Positions 7,348 to 16,328 of a stretch of DNA of 64,000 nt are shown piece by piece. How positions within the stretch are numbered: position 1 is the stretch's first letter; the number at the start of each line of letters is the position of its first letter. Made by a program: the position numbers and the translations under genes. Location: NCBI RefSeq assembly GCF_019039055.1, contig NZ_JAHOPB010000001.1, positions 3,508,001 through 3,572,000 on the forward strand, given 5' to 3'. Origin of the DNA: Reyranella humidisoli (GTDB taxonomy: Bacteria; Pseudomonadota; Alphaproteobacteria; Reyranellales; Reyranellaceae). The notes beneath the pieces are model-generated. The model was not told the DNA's origin and did no database searches. It worked only from the letters and a program-made list of their open reading frames with translations.

Positions 7348-9357
7348 TTATGTTGCCTTGGCCTTCGCATGGAGGGCGGCGGACAGCCGCTCGCGGATGG
7401 TGCGCAGTCCCGGATTTCCCCGCATGACGGCGGTGGCCGCCTCCAGTCGGTCCCGGGAGTGCTTGCGATGCAAGGCCGTGGCGCCGTCCGCCGCGTGCTT
7501 TGCCCGCCGCTCCGACCCGAAAGATGCAGATTTCACGTGAAATACATAGGCGTCGGTCGTGATCCCGCAGACGAAGCCTGCGTCGGCTACCCTCAGGCAG
7601 AGATCGTCCTCCTCGCCGTAACCGACCGGGAAGTTCTCCTCGTCGAACAGCCCGACCCGGTCGAGGACGGAACGACGGATGGCCAGGCAGAAACCGTTGA
7701 CGAGCGGAGCGAACTGGACGACGGGCAAGGCTGCCAGCCCGCACATCCGGTCCATGTCGCGGGGCGTTCGGCCCGCGGGCAAGTCGTTGACCATGAAGCC
7801 GCCATCCGCCCCGGTGAGGGTTGGCACGGTCTGCCAGCTCGCGGCGTTGGAAAGGGGCCCCACGATGGCCAGGCGGTCGTATTGCGCGCCAGCAGCCAGG
7901 AGCTTCTTCAGGGCATCCGGCGGCAGGACCGTGTCGCTGTTCAGCAGCAGGATCCAGTCGGTGGTGGCGGTCCGGAAGATCGTGTTGGCGGATTTGGTGT
8001 AGCCGAGATTTTCCGGGTTGCGGACGAGGACGACGCGCGGATGGTTCGCGGCGAAATCCGCGAGAAAGTGCGCCGTCTCTTCGCCTGACGCGTCGTCGAC
8101 GATGAGGATGAGGTCATCGCTTCCCCGCGCTTCGAGGACGGAGGCGAGGCACGTCCTGACTTCGGCCAGGCTGTTGTGGACGCAGACGCCGATCGTGACA
8201 GGTGACGAGGGCGGGGCCGTCTCGACCGGTCGTTCCGGCGGGGGCCACGCCGCGGACGTCCGCGCTCTCTGCGAGCGATGGTCCGCATAGGTCAGCAAAG
8301 GATGATTGCGGGCGCTGGCCCCCGCCACGTCGAGCGGCGAGATCGGAATGCCGAGGCGGCGCTGGACGACCGGCAGGCTGAGCTGGTCCCGCCGGCTCCC
8401 GTTCTCGATCTCGCGCCACCATGCAGCCATGAGCTCGATGCATCTTGCGTCGTTGTGCCGGCGCACGACGACATTCGTTTCCCAGAGGCCAAGCGAGTCC
8501 GGGATGCCCTGCTCGCGATAGAAGTCCAATTGCCGGCAGACGATGGCTTCGTCGTCCTTGAGGAACTCGAGGCATTCCATGCCTTCGTCATAGATGCAGT
8601 CTCGTAACGGATGCACGAAGGTGCTCATGACCCCGTCCGATGGCAGTGCATCGACGAAGACACCCACGTCACCGGTCATACGGACGTTGCCATCGATCCA
8701 GAGGCTGACCTCATGGTCGGGAAAGTACAGGTGGGGATGGAGCTTCACGAACCGCGCCGACTTTGCCGGGTCGGGATGCTGGTAGTTGAGAGGCAGTACC
8801 TTCCAGCCATCGACCTGGATCGGTCGGTCGCTGAAGGCGACGAAGTCGCAGTTGGGCGGGAAGAAGCCCGGCGGCGGCAGGTCGTCGTAGCCGCCGGTGA
8901 CGGCCGTGAAGATGACGAAGCGAGGACGGGCGGGTGCCGGTTCCGGCAACGGGTCTTCGTACCGCGATCGTTTCGCGGGCGCCGGCAGGTCCGGTCGCCG
9001 CGCCTTTCCCTCGTAGAAGAACGGCGCAGGCAGGGACGGCCGGTTGGCGTGCAGCCCGTGCCGCAGAAAGTGCACGAGAGGATTGAGAGTGCCGGCGTCC
9101 GGCGTGGTCTTCACGTAGAAGTTGGTGTCGAACTTCCGGGAGGGGCGCCGAAGCTCCGCGGCGCCGTGATCGACATAGTGCAGAAGCGGGTCCATGCCGC
9201 TTTGCGCCACATCGGCATAACGGTCGAGGTAGTAGCGCGCGTCGAAGTAGTCCGATGACGCGAGGAGAGCGAGATCGCGTGCATCGCGGCGCTGCCGGAC
9301 GAGGGCGTAGTGGAGAAAGAACCGAATGCGTCGCGTTGCGGCGCGCAGGGCCTTCAA
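7348..9357 (-). CDS. Two-domain glycosyltransferase (DUF616-type plus GT2)
   Basis: 669 aa, starting with TTG at 9357; TTGA overlaps the stop of the upstream gene. Residues about 10-130 repeat phrases such as YFDARYYLDRYADVAQSG and MDPLLHYVDHGA, seen before glycosyltransferase domains in polysaccharide loci. Residues about 145-350 match the TOD1/MUCI70 (DUF616) fold: FVIFTAVTGGYDDL, CDFVAFSDRP, then VSLWIDGNVRM (DxN nucleotide/metal site). Residues about 390-620 are a GT2 domain: VTIGVCVHNSL, LIVDDASGEE, LLLNSDTVLPP (DxD-like SDT) and GEEDDLCLR. Two catalytic domains suggest it adds two sugars of the exported polysaccharide. First-codon choice rests on the overlap with the previous stop. Confidence 0.88.
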   Translation of the reverse strand: MKALRAATRRIRFFLHYALVRQRRDARDLALLASSDYFDARYYLDRYADVAQSGMDPLLHYVDHGAAELRRPSRKFDTNFYVKTTPDAGTLNPLVHFLRHGLHANRPSLPAPFFYEGKARRPDLPAPAKRSRYEDPLPEPAPARPRFVIFTAVTGGYDDLPPPGFFPPNCDFVAFSDRPIQVDGWKVLPLNYQHPDPAKSARFVKLHPHLYFPDHEVSLWIDGNVRMTGDVGVFVDALPSDGVMSTFVHPLRDCIYDEGMECLEFLKDDEAIVCRQLDFYREQGIPDSLGLWETNVVVRRHNDARCIELMAAWWREIENGSRRDQLSLPVVQRRLGIPISPLDVAGASARNHPLLTYADHRSQRARTSAAWPPPERPVETAPPSSPVTIGVCVHNSLAEVRTCLASVLEARGSDDLILIVDDASGEETAHFLADFAANHPRVVLVRNPENLGYTKSANTIFRTATTDWILLLNSDTVLPPDALKKLLAAGAQYDRLAIVGPLSNAASWQTVPTLTGADGGFMVNDLPAGRTPRDMDRMCGLAALPVVQFAPLVNGFCLAIRRSVLDRVGLFDEENFPVGYGEEDDLCLRVADAGFVCGITTDAYVFHVKSASFGSERRAKHAADGATALHRKHSRDRLEAATAVMRGNPGLRTIRERLSAALHAKAKAT

Positions 9358-9692
9358 GGATCGTTCTCGTAGCCCGGTTGGGCCGGGGTGAGGATCAGGC
9401 CGTCGGCGGGGTAGGGAATGCCCGGCAGCCCGTCGGGAGGCCGGATCGCCTGGCCGTAGGACGGCACGTCGCTGCCCGGCAGGCCGGTGGCATAGGGGGA
9501 AAGCGGTACGCCCTGCGCGCCGCCCATCGTCGAGCCGGTCGGTGACCCTCCCACAGGCTGGCCGACCGTCGAGCCGATGGTGCCGCCGACCGTTCCTCCG
9601 ATGGTGCCGCCCTGGCCGCCCTGGGCGATTTGCTGCGCCGACGCCGGCGCGGCGAAGACGAGTCCCGGGAGCACGAACAGCAACGCCTTCAT
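9354..9692 (-). CDS. Small secreted Gly-rich protein
   Basis: 112 aa. The ATG at 9692 begins a clear signal peptide, MKALLFVLPGLVFAAPASAQ, with AlaSerAla before the probable cleavage site; a longer open frame upstream has no coding character. The mature part begins with a four-fold GGT(I/V)G repeat and continues Pro/Gly-rich (PPDGLPGIPYP). No family recognised. It is the first gene of the minus-strand export operon and overlaps the glycosyltransferase start, so a periplasmic or surface role linked to the polysaccharide is likely. Confidence 0.75.
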   Translation of the reverse strand: MKALLFVLPGLVFAAPASAQQIAQGGQGGTIGGTVGGTIGSTVGQPVGGSPTGSTMGGAQGVPLSPYATGLPGSDVPSYGQAIRPPDGLPGIPYPADGLILTPAQPGYENDP

Positions 9693-10016
9693 GGAAGCCC
9701 TAATGTGCCCGCAGGCAGGTGAATGGTGAAAGCGAGTGTGGCTCGCTCCGCCGCCCGGAACAATCCTGCTCGATCCGGACCTCATTTGCCCATGGCCGTC
9801 AGGGTCTTGTCGAAGATCGCGCAGTGCCGGAGCCGGGGGGCGAGGCGAATCACTTCTCACGGTGCGTTCCAAGTCACAGAGATAATTGGATATTTCAACC
9901 TTATCCAGCAGGGCCGTCGTTCGTCGGCCGAGGCGCAACAGTTCTGTCATGGCTTGGCGTCAGACTAGCCTTCGGGACGGAGAATTCGCCGTACCCATGC
10001 ATCGCAGGAGGAGCTC
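9693..10016. other. Intergenic region between divergent genes
   Basis: 324 bases with no credible gene. It separates the minus-strand export operon (start 9692) from the plus-strand small ORF at 10017 and must hold their promoters. The stretch around 9880-9905 is clearly AT-rich (GATAATTGGATATTTCAACC), the best place for a promoter on either strand, but I cannot assign -35/-10 boxes with confidence. Confidence 0.5.
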
Positions 10017-10202
10017 ATGCAACGACTGCTGGATACCCGCTTTCCCGAGGGCTGGGAGGAGAGAGTCCGGATACTGACCAGCCCGGCGAAGACCTGGCGG
10101 GAGCGAAACGGACGTTTCCGGGAAATGATGGTCACACGCGAGATCTACGAACGGGAGCGCAAACGCCCCGCCAACAACGAGAACTGGTCCTTCGTCCGCT
10201 GA
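10017..10202 (+). CDS. Small charged protein of unknown function
   Basis: 61 aa with a strong ribosome-binding site (AGGAGGAG, 3 bases before CTCATG). Highly charged and helix-prone (WEERVRILTSPAKTWRERNG, then REIYERERKR); no signal peptide. No family recognised. It stands alone before a stem-loop at 10219-10243 and the monooxygenase gene. The ribosome-binding site makes it a good small-gene call. Confidence 0.6.
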   Translation: MQRLLDTRFPEGWEERVRILTSPAKTWRERNGRFREMMVTREIYERERKRPANNENWSFVR

Positions 10203-10218
10203 TCGAAATCGGCCATTC

Positions 10219-10243
10219 CGCCCCCTTTCTGCAGGGGGGCGGA
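10219..10243 (+). terminator. GC-rich stem-loop after the small gene
   Basis: CCGCCCCCT and AGGGGGGCGG pair across a 6-base loop, 17 bases after the stop at 10202. No U-run follows, so this is a terminator-like or mRNA-stabilising hairpin rather than a classical intrinsic terminator. Confidence 0.45.
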
Positions 10244-10298
10244 TCGCGGCATGATCGGTTTCCAAACGTGGATGTGAACAGTCATCGGGGATCCCAAC

Positions 10299-11531
10299 AT
10301 GCAGCGGCTCAAATTCGGCGCCTTCCTCGCCCCGCACCATCCGATCGGCGAGAATCCGATGCTGCAGTTCCGGCGTGATCTCGACCTCGTCGAGCAACTC
10401 GACGGGCTGGGCTACGACGAGTTCTGGTGCGGCGAGCATCATTCCAGCGGCTGGGAGATGATCGCTTCGCCCGAGATGTTCCTCGCGGCCGCCGGCGAGC
10501 GCAGCAAGCGCATCAAGCTCGGCACCGGCGTGATCTCGCTGCCCTACCATCATCCCTACAACGTCGCGCAGCGCATGGTGCAGCTCGACCACATGACCGG
10601 TGGTCGCGCGATCTTCGGCTCGGGCCCCGGTGCCCTTGCCTCGGACGCGCACACGCTCGGCATCGATCCGATGCTTCAGCGCGACCGGCAGGACCACGCG
10701 ATCGGCGTCATCCGCCGCCTCTTCAAGGGCGAGCGCGTCACCGACAAGACCGACTGGTACACGATGCAGGATGCCGCCCTGCAGCTTCTCCCTCTGCAGG
10801 AGGACATGCCGTTCGTCGTCGCCTCGCAGGTCAGCCCGTCGGGCATGACGCTGGCCGGCAAGCACGGCATCGGCATCATCTCGATCGGCTCGATGTCGAA
10901 CGAGGGCCTGCTGGCGCTGCCGACGCAGTGGAAGTTCGCCGAGGACGCGGCGAAGAAGCATGGCCAGACGGTCGACCGCAGGAACTGGCGCGTGCTGCTT
11001 TCCTGGCACGTCGCGGAGACGCGCGAGAAGGCCCGCGAGGAAGCGCGGGTCGGGCTCCACCGCTGGCACAACGAGTACATCGTCGGCACGCTGCAGCGCC
11101 CCGGCGCGGAGCCCTTCGCCGATCCGGACGAGGCGGTGGACAAGACGGCCTTCACGCCGGGATCGGCCGCTACGATCGGCACGCCGGACGACCTGGTGAA
11201 GGTGATCAAGGACGTCTACGCCAAGAGCGGCGGTTTCGGCACGGTGGTGGGCTTCGTCCATGACTGGGCCAACCCGGAAAACACGCGCCGGAGCTGGGAC
11301 ATGGTCGCGCGCTACGTCGTTCCCGAGATCAACGGCTACGTGACGAAGCTGCGTGAATCGCAGAAGTACCTGATTGAGAACCGCGGCGTCTTCGAGCGGG
11401 CGCAGCAGGCGATCATGGCGAAGATCATGCAGACCGACGGCGGCGCCGAAGCCCTCAAGGTCACCAAGTCGCCGCGCTTCGCAGCCGCGTCGGCGGCTGT
11501 GCCGGACTTCGAGAAAGAGAACGCGCGCTAG
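10299..11531 (+). CDS. LLM-class flavin-dependent monooxygenase
   Basis: 410 aa, luciferase-like fold. It starts MQRLKFGAFLAPHHPIGENP, then GYDEFWCGEHHSSGWE (EHH motif of the family), the LGTGVISLPYHHPYNVA strand and a C-terminal FGTVVGFVHDWANPE region. Members of this subgroup use FMNH2 supplied by a separate reductase; relatives are often annotated limonene 1,2-monooxygenase or alkanal monooxygenase, but substrate cannot be assigned here. No partner flavin reductase is adjacent. Convergent with the GtrA-fused glycosyltransferase gene. Confidence 0.88.
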   Translation: MQRLKFGAFLAPHHPIGENPMLQFRRDLDLVEQLDGLGYDEFWCGEHHSSGWEMIASPEMFLAAAGERSKRIKLGTGVISLPYHHPYNVAQRMVQLDHMTGGRAIFGSGPGALASDAHTLGIDPMLQRDRQDHAIGVIRRLFKGERVTDKTDWYTMQDAALQLLPLQEDMPFVVASQVSPSGMTLAGKHGIGIISIGSMSNEGLLALPTQWKFAEDAAKKHGQTVDRRNWRVLLSWHVAETREKAREEARVGLHRWHNEYIVGTLQRPGAEPFADPDEAVDKTAFTPGSAATIGTPDDLVKVIKDVYAKSGGFGTVVGFVHDWANPENTRRSWDMVARYVVPEINGYVTKLRESQKYLIENRGVFERAQQAIMAKIMQTDGGAEALKVTKSPRFAAASAAVPDFEKENAR

Positions 11532-11547
11532 CGCAACCCAGGAACCG

Positions 11548-11571
11548 AGGCGGCGCTCGCGTGCGCCGCCT
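11548..11571. terminator. Bidirectional terminator-like hairpin
   Basis: AGGCGGCGC and GCGCCGCCT form a 9-bp stem with a 6-base loop in the 39-base space between two convergent genes; the right arm touches the stop of the minus-strand gene. It is flanked by TT on the right but no long U-run. Confidence 0.5.
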
Positions 11572-12671
11572 TAGTTCTGCTGCTGCCGCCAGACGAAGAT
11601 CGAGCTCATCGTGTAGTTGAAGGTGGCGCCGACGACGACGCCGGCGATGCCCGCAATCCACCAGCTCTCGTTCGACACGAACATCCACGACGCCACGCCG
11701 ATGTTGGCGAGCGCGCCCACGCCGCACACGACATAGAACTTCAGCAGCCCGCCCAGCGCGGACAGGCCCTTCAGCTTCATGTCGCTGTAGGTCAGCAGGT
11801 TGTTGATCAGGAAGTTGGAGGTCATGGCGATGACCGTCGCCAGCGACTGCGCCACTTCGAAGCCGAGCCCGCCGAGCATGCCGAGCCGCAGCACGATGAG
11901 GTGCAGGGCAAGGCCGATGGCGCCCACGATCATGAAGAACAGGAAGCGGACCGAGATGGCGCCGCCGGTCAGGCGATGCACCAGCAGGCCGAGGAAGTCC
12001 ATCATGGCCCGGCTGTCGAATTTCGACAGGCCCTCCTGCCGGGAGCGGAAATGGTAGGCGACCTCGGCGACCCGCACCTGGCCACGCGTGCTGGCCAGGA
12101 TGTCGAGCAGGATCTTGAAGCCGGAAGAGATCAGGTTGGGCGCGACGGTCTCGAACACCTCGCGCTTCAAGGCGAAGAAGCCGCTCATCGGATCGGAGAC
12201 CTGGCGGCCGATGACGATGGAGGAGAGGCGGGTCGCGACCTTGCTGGCGAAGGCGCGGCGGGCGGAGAAGCCTTCCTCGGCGCTGCCGTCGCCCACGAAG
12301 CGGCTCCCGATCACGATGTCGGCCTCGTCGTTCTGCAGTTTGGCGATCATCGCCGGCAGGATGGTCTCGTCATGCTGCAGGTCGGCATCCATCACGGCCA
12401 CGTAGGGCGCGGCGGAACTCAGCGCGCCCTCGATGCAGGCGCCCGCCAGGCCGCGACGGCCGACGCGACGCAGACAGCGCACGCGCGGATCGTCCCGGGA
12501 AAGCTGCTTGGCCACCTTCCAGGTGCCGTCGGGGCTATTGTCGTCGACGAAGACGACTTCCCAGGGAATGTCGCCCATCGTCTTGTCGAGCAGGGCGACA
12601 AGGCGAGGCAGGTTCTGCGACTCGTTGAACGTCGGCGCGACGACGGTAACCGTCGGGGAAATCGATTGCAT
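11571..12671 (-). CDS. Polyprenyl-phosphate glycosyltransferase (GT2) fused to GtrA domain
   Basis: 366 aa. Residues 1-230 are a Dpm1-like GT2 domain: VTVVAPTFNESQNLPRLVAL, VVFVDDNSPDGT, MDADLQHDE (DxD) and DIVIGSRFVGDGS. Residues about 240-360 hold four hydrophobic helices of the GtrA family, ending in the typical TFNYTMSSIFVWR. Such enzymes transfer mannose, glucose or a related sugar from its nucleotide to polyprenyl phosphate, and GtrA domains assist membrane translocation or anchoring (known). It borders the DprE1/DprE2/UbiA genes, so a lipid-linked sugar donor role in the same glycan pathway is likely. Confidence 0.88.
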   Translation of the reverse strand: MQSISPTVTVVAPTFNESQNLPRLVALLDKTMGDIPWEVVFVDDNSPDGTWKVAKQLSRDDPRVRCLRRVGRRGLAGACIEGALSSAAPYVAVMDADLQHDETILPAMIAKLQNDEADIVIGSRFVGDGSAEEGFSARRAFASKVATRLSSIVIGRQVSDPMSGFFALKREVFETVAPNLISSGFKILLDILASTRGQVRVAEVAYHFRSRQEGLSKFDSRAMMDFLGLLVHRLTGGAISVRFLFFMIVGAIGLALHLIVLRLGMLGGLGFEVAQSLATVIAMTSNFLINNLLTYSDMKLKGLSALGGLLKFYVVCGVGALANIGVASWMFVSNESWWIAGIAGVVVGATFNYTMSSIFVWRQQQN

Positions 12672-12771
12672 TCGAGCGCACTATATTGCGGCCGCTGGCA
12701 CGGTCCTACTGCGATTTCCGCTGCGGATGGTCTAGACTTCAGCCAGGTATTTCAGCGGCCGGTGGCATTGG

Positions 12772-14394
12772 ATGGTTCGATCGTTTGGGGGAGCGGGCAG
12801 GGGCTCCGACCGTCTCATGGCCTGGGTGCCGACGCTGTGCCTGGGGCTCGTCGTCGTCCTGACGCTGGCCTACACGATCGCCGGCGCGATCGTGCGGCCG
12901 AACATGTATTCCGACAGCGGCTGGGGCTTCGTCGGCTGGTACACGCAGGCCCGCGCCTCGGCCTTCAACTATTCGCTGGGACCGGACCTTTCCGACATCT
13001 CGCATGAAGTCGAGGCCTTCATGAGCACCTGGACGCCGGGCCAGCATGTGCTGCCCGGGCTGGTCGAGAAGCTTGGCATGAGCCTTGGCCTCGCGATCAT
13101 CGTGGTGGTCGCGGCCTTCTCCGTGCTGGGCCTGTTCGGCTGGCACGCGCTCTACCAGGCGTTCGGCTTCCCGCCGCTGACGATCTGGGTCACGCTGGCC
13201 GTCATCGCCTGCAACAGGTTCTTCAACCTGTCCTTCACCAACTACTCCGGCGGCGAATCGCTGCTGTTCGGCGTCGCGCCCTGGTTCATCCTCATGGTCT
13301 GGCGCCTGCGCGACTTCCGGTGGTTTTCCTTGATCCCCTTCGTGTTGGGGACGGCGGTTCTGGTCTTCGCCAAGCTGAGCGGCATGATCTTCGGCGCGGC
13401 GGTCGTGGGCGGCGCGGCGATCTGCGGTGACAGGGCCTGGGCAAAGTGGGACACGTTGCGCAAGCTGGTGGTGGCCGGCATCGCCATCGCGCTGATGGGC
13501 GCGATCTTCTATTTCACCTGGTACACGCGCGGCGTCACAGCGGCCTCGATCCCGACGACCCTCCATCCCGACGGGCTGGTCTTCTACGTGTCGCTCGGCG
13601 TCACCTGCCTGTGGAGCGCGAGCCTCTCGCTGCTCGACCTCGGCCACTACCTGTTCCTCAATCCCGGGCGGCAGGTCCTGAACTCGATCGACGCCGTGGT
13701 CTACGCCTTCTTTCCGCTGGCGGTCGCGACCTTCACCGTCACCTGGGTCCGGCTGCGTCACGATTACGGTGAATACCTGCGCTTCGTGTTTGCGACATGC
13801 GGCGCGATCCTCGTCGTGTTCCTCGCGACGTGGATGGCGGCCAAGTCGGTGAGCTTCGACGAGCGCCACTTCCGCATCCCCGCGCTGCTGCTGTTCATCG
13901 GCGTGGTCCACGCCTTCATCACCAGCCGGTCGTGGATCCTTCGGCTTGCCTTCGCGGCGGTCGTGGGGCTGGCCTGCCTGTACGGCGTCACCTCGTTCGT
14001 GACACGCACCATCGCCAATACGCATTACCCGATGGGCGATCGCGGCTTCCGGCAGATGAACGCCACGGCGGAAGCGATCGCCTATATCCGCACCATCGAC
14101 CTGGCGGGGCCGGACGCGAAGAAGACCCTGATCTTCCTGCCGTCTCCGGAGATCGCGCTGGAGGTCCGCAACGCGCGGAACTGGTCCAACCTGGCCGACT
14201 TCGATTCACTGGAGGATCTCAAGGCGCAGGCCTATCGCGGCCGCGTCGACCGCCTCTACGTGTTTGTCCAGAAGAAGCTGCTGGGCAACGGCAAGGCCGA
14301 CGCCATCCTGCGCTCCTTCGTCGACTATCCGATCGACGCCTGGACCATGGTGCCGCTCGGCGACATGGTCTGCTTCTACCAGATCCGCAACTAA
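12772..14394 (+). CDS. Multispanning membrane protein, GT-C-like
   Basis: 540 aa with about 11-12 hydrophobic segments. The first large extracytoplasmic loop contains acidic residues (VRPNMYSDSGWGF and DLSDISHEVEAFMSTWTPG), the place where GT-C glycosyltransferases carry catalytic acids. The C-terminal soluble tail (residues about 440-540) is short. No Pfam family recognised; the start could also be the ATG at 12817. It overlaps the convergent membrane-protein gene by 4 bases. In the context of a lipid-linked arabinose pathway it is a candidate arabinofuranosyltransferase or other lipid-donor glycosyltransferase (inference). Confidence 0.75.
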   Translation: MVRSFGGAGRGSDRLMAWVPTLCLGLVVVLTLAYTIAGAIVRPNMYSDSGWGFVGWYTQARASAFNYSLGPDLSDISHEVEAFMSTWTPGQHVLPGLVEKLGMSLGLAIIVVVAAFSVLGLFGWHALYQAFGFPPLTIWVTLAVIACNRFFNLSFTNYSGGESLLFGVAPWFILMVWRLRDFRWFSLIPFVLGTAVLVFAKLSGMIFGAAVVGGAAICGDRAWAKWDTLRKLVVAGIAIALMGAIFYFTWYTRGVTAASIPTTLHPDGLVFYVSLGVTCLWSASLSLLDLGHYLFLNPGRQVLNSIDAVVYAFFPLAVATFTVTWVRLRHDYGEYLRFVFATCGAILVVFLATWMAAKSVSFDERHFRIPALLLFIGVVHAFITSRSWILRLAFAAVVGLACLYGVTSFVTRTIANTHYPMGDRGFRQMNATAEAIAYIRTIDLAGPDAKKTLIFLPSPEIALEVRNARNWSNLADFDSLEDLKAQAYRGRVDRLYVFVQKKLLGNGKADAILRSFVDYPIDAWTMVPLGDMVCFYQIRN

Positions 14395-15575
14395 CGGGCG
14401 TTGCTGTACTTGTAGAAGCGCACGACCTCGACCGGCATCAGGTTGCCTTCGGAGTATCGGTTGCTCACCCCGCCGAACAGGCTGTTGACCGGGCAGGCGA
14501 AGGAAATCAGGAAGCCCAGGATGGCGATGCCGCGCAGGTCCTTGAGGTCGAGCCTGGCCCACGCCGCGACCGCCATCGACGCGTAAATGAGCGGCAGGGT
14601 GTAGGCGAGGCTGCGGTCGACATCGAGCACCATGAACGAGGCGGCGACGATGGCGCCGGTGACGCCCACGATCGCCAGTAGCGAGAACCACCAGCGGTTT
14701 CGCACCAGCAGGATGCAGGCGACGAGTGGCCACAGCCACAGTCCCGCCAGCACATGCGGCAGCTCGTATTGCAGGTTCGGCAGGTTGATCGGCAGGACGC
14801 TGAGGCCGACATCGTTGCCGGCGCCGATCGGGATGTGCAGCCCGTAGCCGAACATCAGCACGAGGCGGATGATCCCGGCGACCAGGATGGACGCGGCCAC
14901 GGTGATGGTCTGCAGGTTGAACCAGTCGGGCTTGTGTCCGTCGCTGTCGCGCATCGCCCAGTAGACGACGAGCAACGGCGAGACGATGACGGCGCGTTCG
15001 TCGGTGAAGCAGGCGGCGATGACGGCGGCGAAGATCACCGCCGGATTGCGGAACGCCACCGCCACGGTGAGGAAGGCGAAGGCGAAAGCGTCGCCCATTC
15101 CGCCCAGCTGGAGGAAAGCCGCCTTGCCGGCATAGATCGAGGCCACGCCGAACACGCTGGCGAGTGCCACGATGCGGTCGCGGAACAGGTCCATCGCGAT
15201 CTTGCCCACCAGGAAGAGCATCAGGACGCCCAGGCCGTACTGGATCGCCAGCAGGCCGCGCCAGTCGATGTGGAGGACCTTCATGGTGAGCGGCAGGGTC
15301 AGCCGGAACGCCAGCTTGGCGTCGTGCAGCGCATGGTCCTTGAACTGGTCGCCCACGGTTGCCAGCGGATTGGCGGCCTGGCGCTCGAGCACGGGCCAGA
15401 AATTGACGATCTGGCCGTCGGTGCCGAGAAAGAAGCTGATTCGCGGAAAGGAGATGAACAGCGACACGATGAGCGCCACGGCCACGCCCCAGACCAGCCA
15501 CAGGCGGCGGCTGGCGAGCAGGCCGAAGGCCCGCTCGAAGGTCGAGATGATCGCGTCGTAGATCTCTTTCAGCAT
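14391..15575 (-). CDS. Multispanning membrane protein, GT-C-like
   Basis: 394 aa; the ATG at 15575 shares a base with the stop of the DprE2-like gene (TGATG), so the two are translationally coupled. A longer frame running through the DprE2 gene is a shadow. It starts MLKEIYDAIISTFERAF, then about 9-10 membrane helices; the first outer loop holds FFLGTDGQIVNFWPVLE with an Asp in the GT-C catalytic position. No named family recognised. Coupling to the DprE2 and DprE1 homologues suggests it uses their lipid-linked pentose product. Confidence 0.75.
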   Translation of the reverse strand: MLKEIYDAIISTFERAFGLLASRRLWLVWGVAVALIVSLFISFPRISFFLGTDGQIVNFWPVLERQAANPLATVGDQFKDHALHDAKLAFRLTLPLTMKVLHIDWRGLLAIQYGLGVLMLFLVGKIAMDLFRDRIVALASVFGVASIYAGKAAFLQLGGMGDAFAFAFLTVAVAFRNPAVIFAAVIAACFTDERAVIVSPLLVVYWAMRDSDGHKPDWFNLQTITVAASILVAGIIRLVLMFGYGLHIPIGAGNDVGLSVLPINLPNLQYELPHVLAGLWLWPLVACILLVRNRWWFSLLAIVGVTGAIVAASFMVLDVDRSLAYTLPLIYASMAVAAWARLDLKDLRGIAILGFLISFACPVNSLFGGVSNRYSEGNLMPVEVVRFYKYSNAR

Positions 15576-16327
15576 CAGATGTTGAGCCTGTTGAAAATGA
15601 AGTTCGGCAGGTTGCGCACGACGAACATGATGAGCTGCCACTTGCGCGGCAGATAGGCGACCGGCGTGCCGCGCTCGATCGCGTTCACGGTGCCTTCGGC
15701 CACGGACTCGACCGAGGCCAGCTTCCGGCCCTGCGCCTTGTACTGCGCCGTCATCGGCGTGTCGGTGGGGCCGGGCTTGATCAGCACGACCTTTACGCCC
15801 GTGGCGGCAAAGCGGTGCTGCAGGCCCTGGGCGTAGCGATCCATCAGGGCCTTCGAGGCGCCGTAGACGTAGTTGGCACGACGGCCACGATCGCCGGCGA
15901 CCGACCCGATCAGGGCAATCGTGCCGTTGCCGGCGCGCTCCATCGCGCCCGCGAAGGCCTCGGCGAACAGGACCGGCGAGACCCCGTTGACCTCGAGCGC
16001 CTCGTGCGCACGCGCGAGATCTTCCTGACAGGGAAGCTGCGGCGACAGAACGCCATGGGCAATCAGCGCGATGTCGACCGGCGCCTGCGTGGTCCAGCGC
16101 GCCACCGCCTCGGCGATGGCCGGTACCGACAGGAAGTCCATCGTCTCGACCGACACGTCGACGGCTCCGCCGCGCGCCCGCAGGTCGGTGGCGATGCGCT
16201 CGGCCAGGGCCACGTTGCGCGCGACCAGGATCAGCTCGACCGGTCCCTTCTGCACCCACAGCCGGCAGCAATGCTCGGCGATGGAAGAGGTCGCGCCGAC
16301 CACGACGATGCGCTTCTTCTGGTCCAA
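15575..16327 (-). CDS. dprE2: DprE2-like short-chain dehydrogenase (2'-keto reductase)
   Basis: 250 aa SDR. The cofactor motif is unusual but family-typical, VVVGATSSIAEH (GxxxSIA) at residues 8-19; the catalytic YxxxK is YGASK near residue 156 with the Ser in LIGSVAGDRG. Members reduce decaprenyl-phospho-2-keto-erythro-pentofuranose to decaprenyl-phospho-arabinose with NADH. It follows the DprE1-like gene by 1 base on the same strand, the same pairing as Rv3790-Rv3791 in Mycobacterium (known). C-terminal LPNFIFNRLNI is hydrophobic, as expected of a membrane-associated complex. High confidence in family, moderate in exact substrate. Confidence 0.85.
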   Translation of the reverse strand: MDQKKRIVVVGATSSIAEHCCRLWVQKGPVELILVARNVALAERIATDLRARGGAVDVSVETMDFLSVPAIAEAVARWTTQAPVDIALIAHGVLSPQLPCQEDLARAHEALEVNGVSPVLFAEAFAGAMERAGNGTIALIGSVAGDRGRRANYVYGASKALMDRYAQGLQHRFAATGVKVVLIKPGPTDTPMTAQYKAQGRKLASVESVAEGTVNAIERGTPVAYLPRKWQLIMFVVRNLPNFIFNRLNI

Positions 16328-16328
16328 C

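Noticed and set aside
15576..16271. Extension of the 394-aa membrane-protein frame through the DprE2-like gene
   Set aside because: The extra 230 residues are Arg/Gly-rich off-frame translation of dprE2; the ATG at 15575 coupled to its stop explains the gene.
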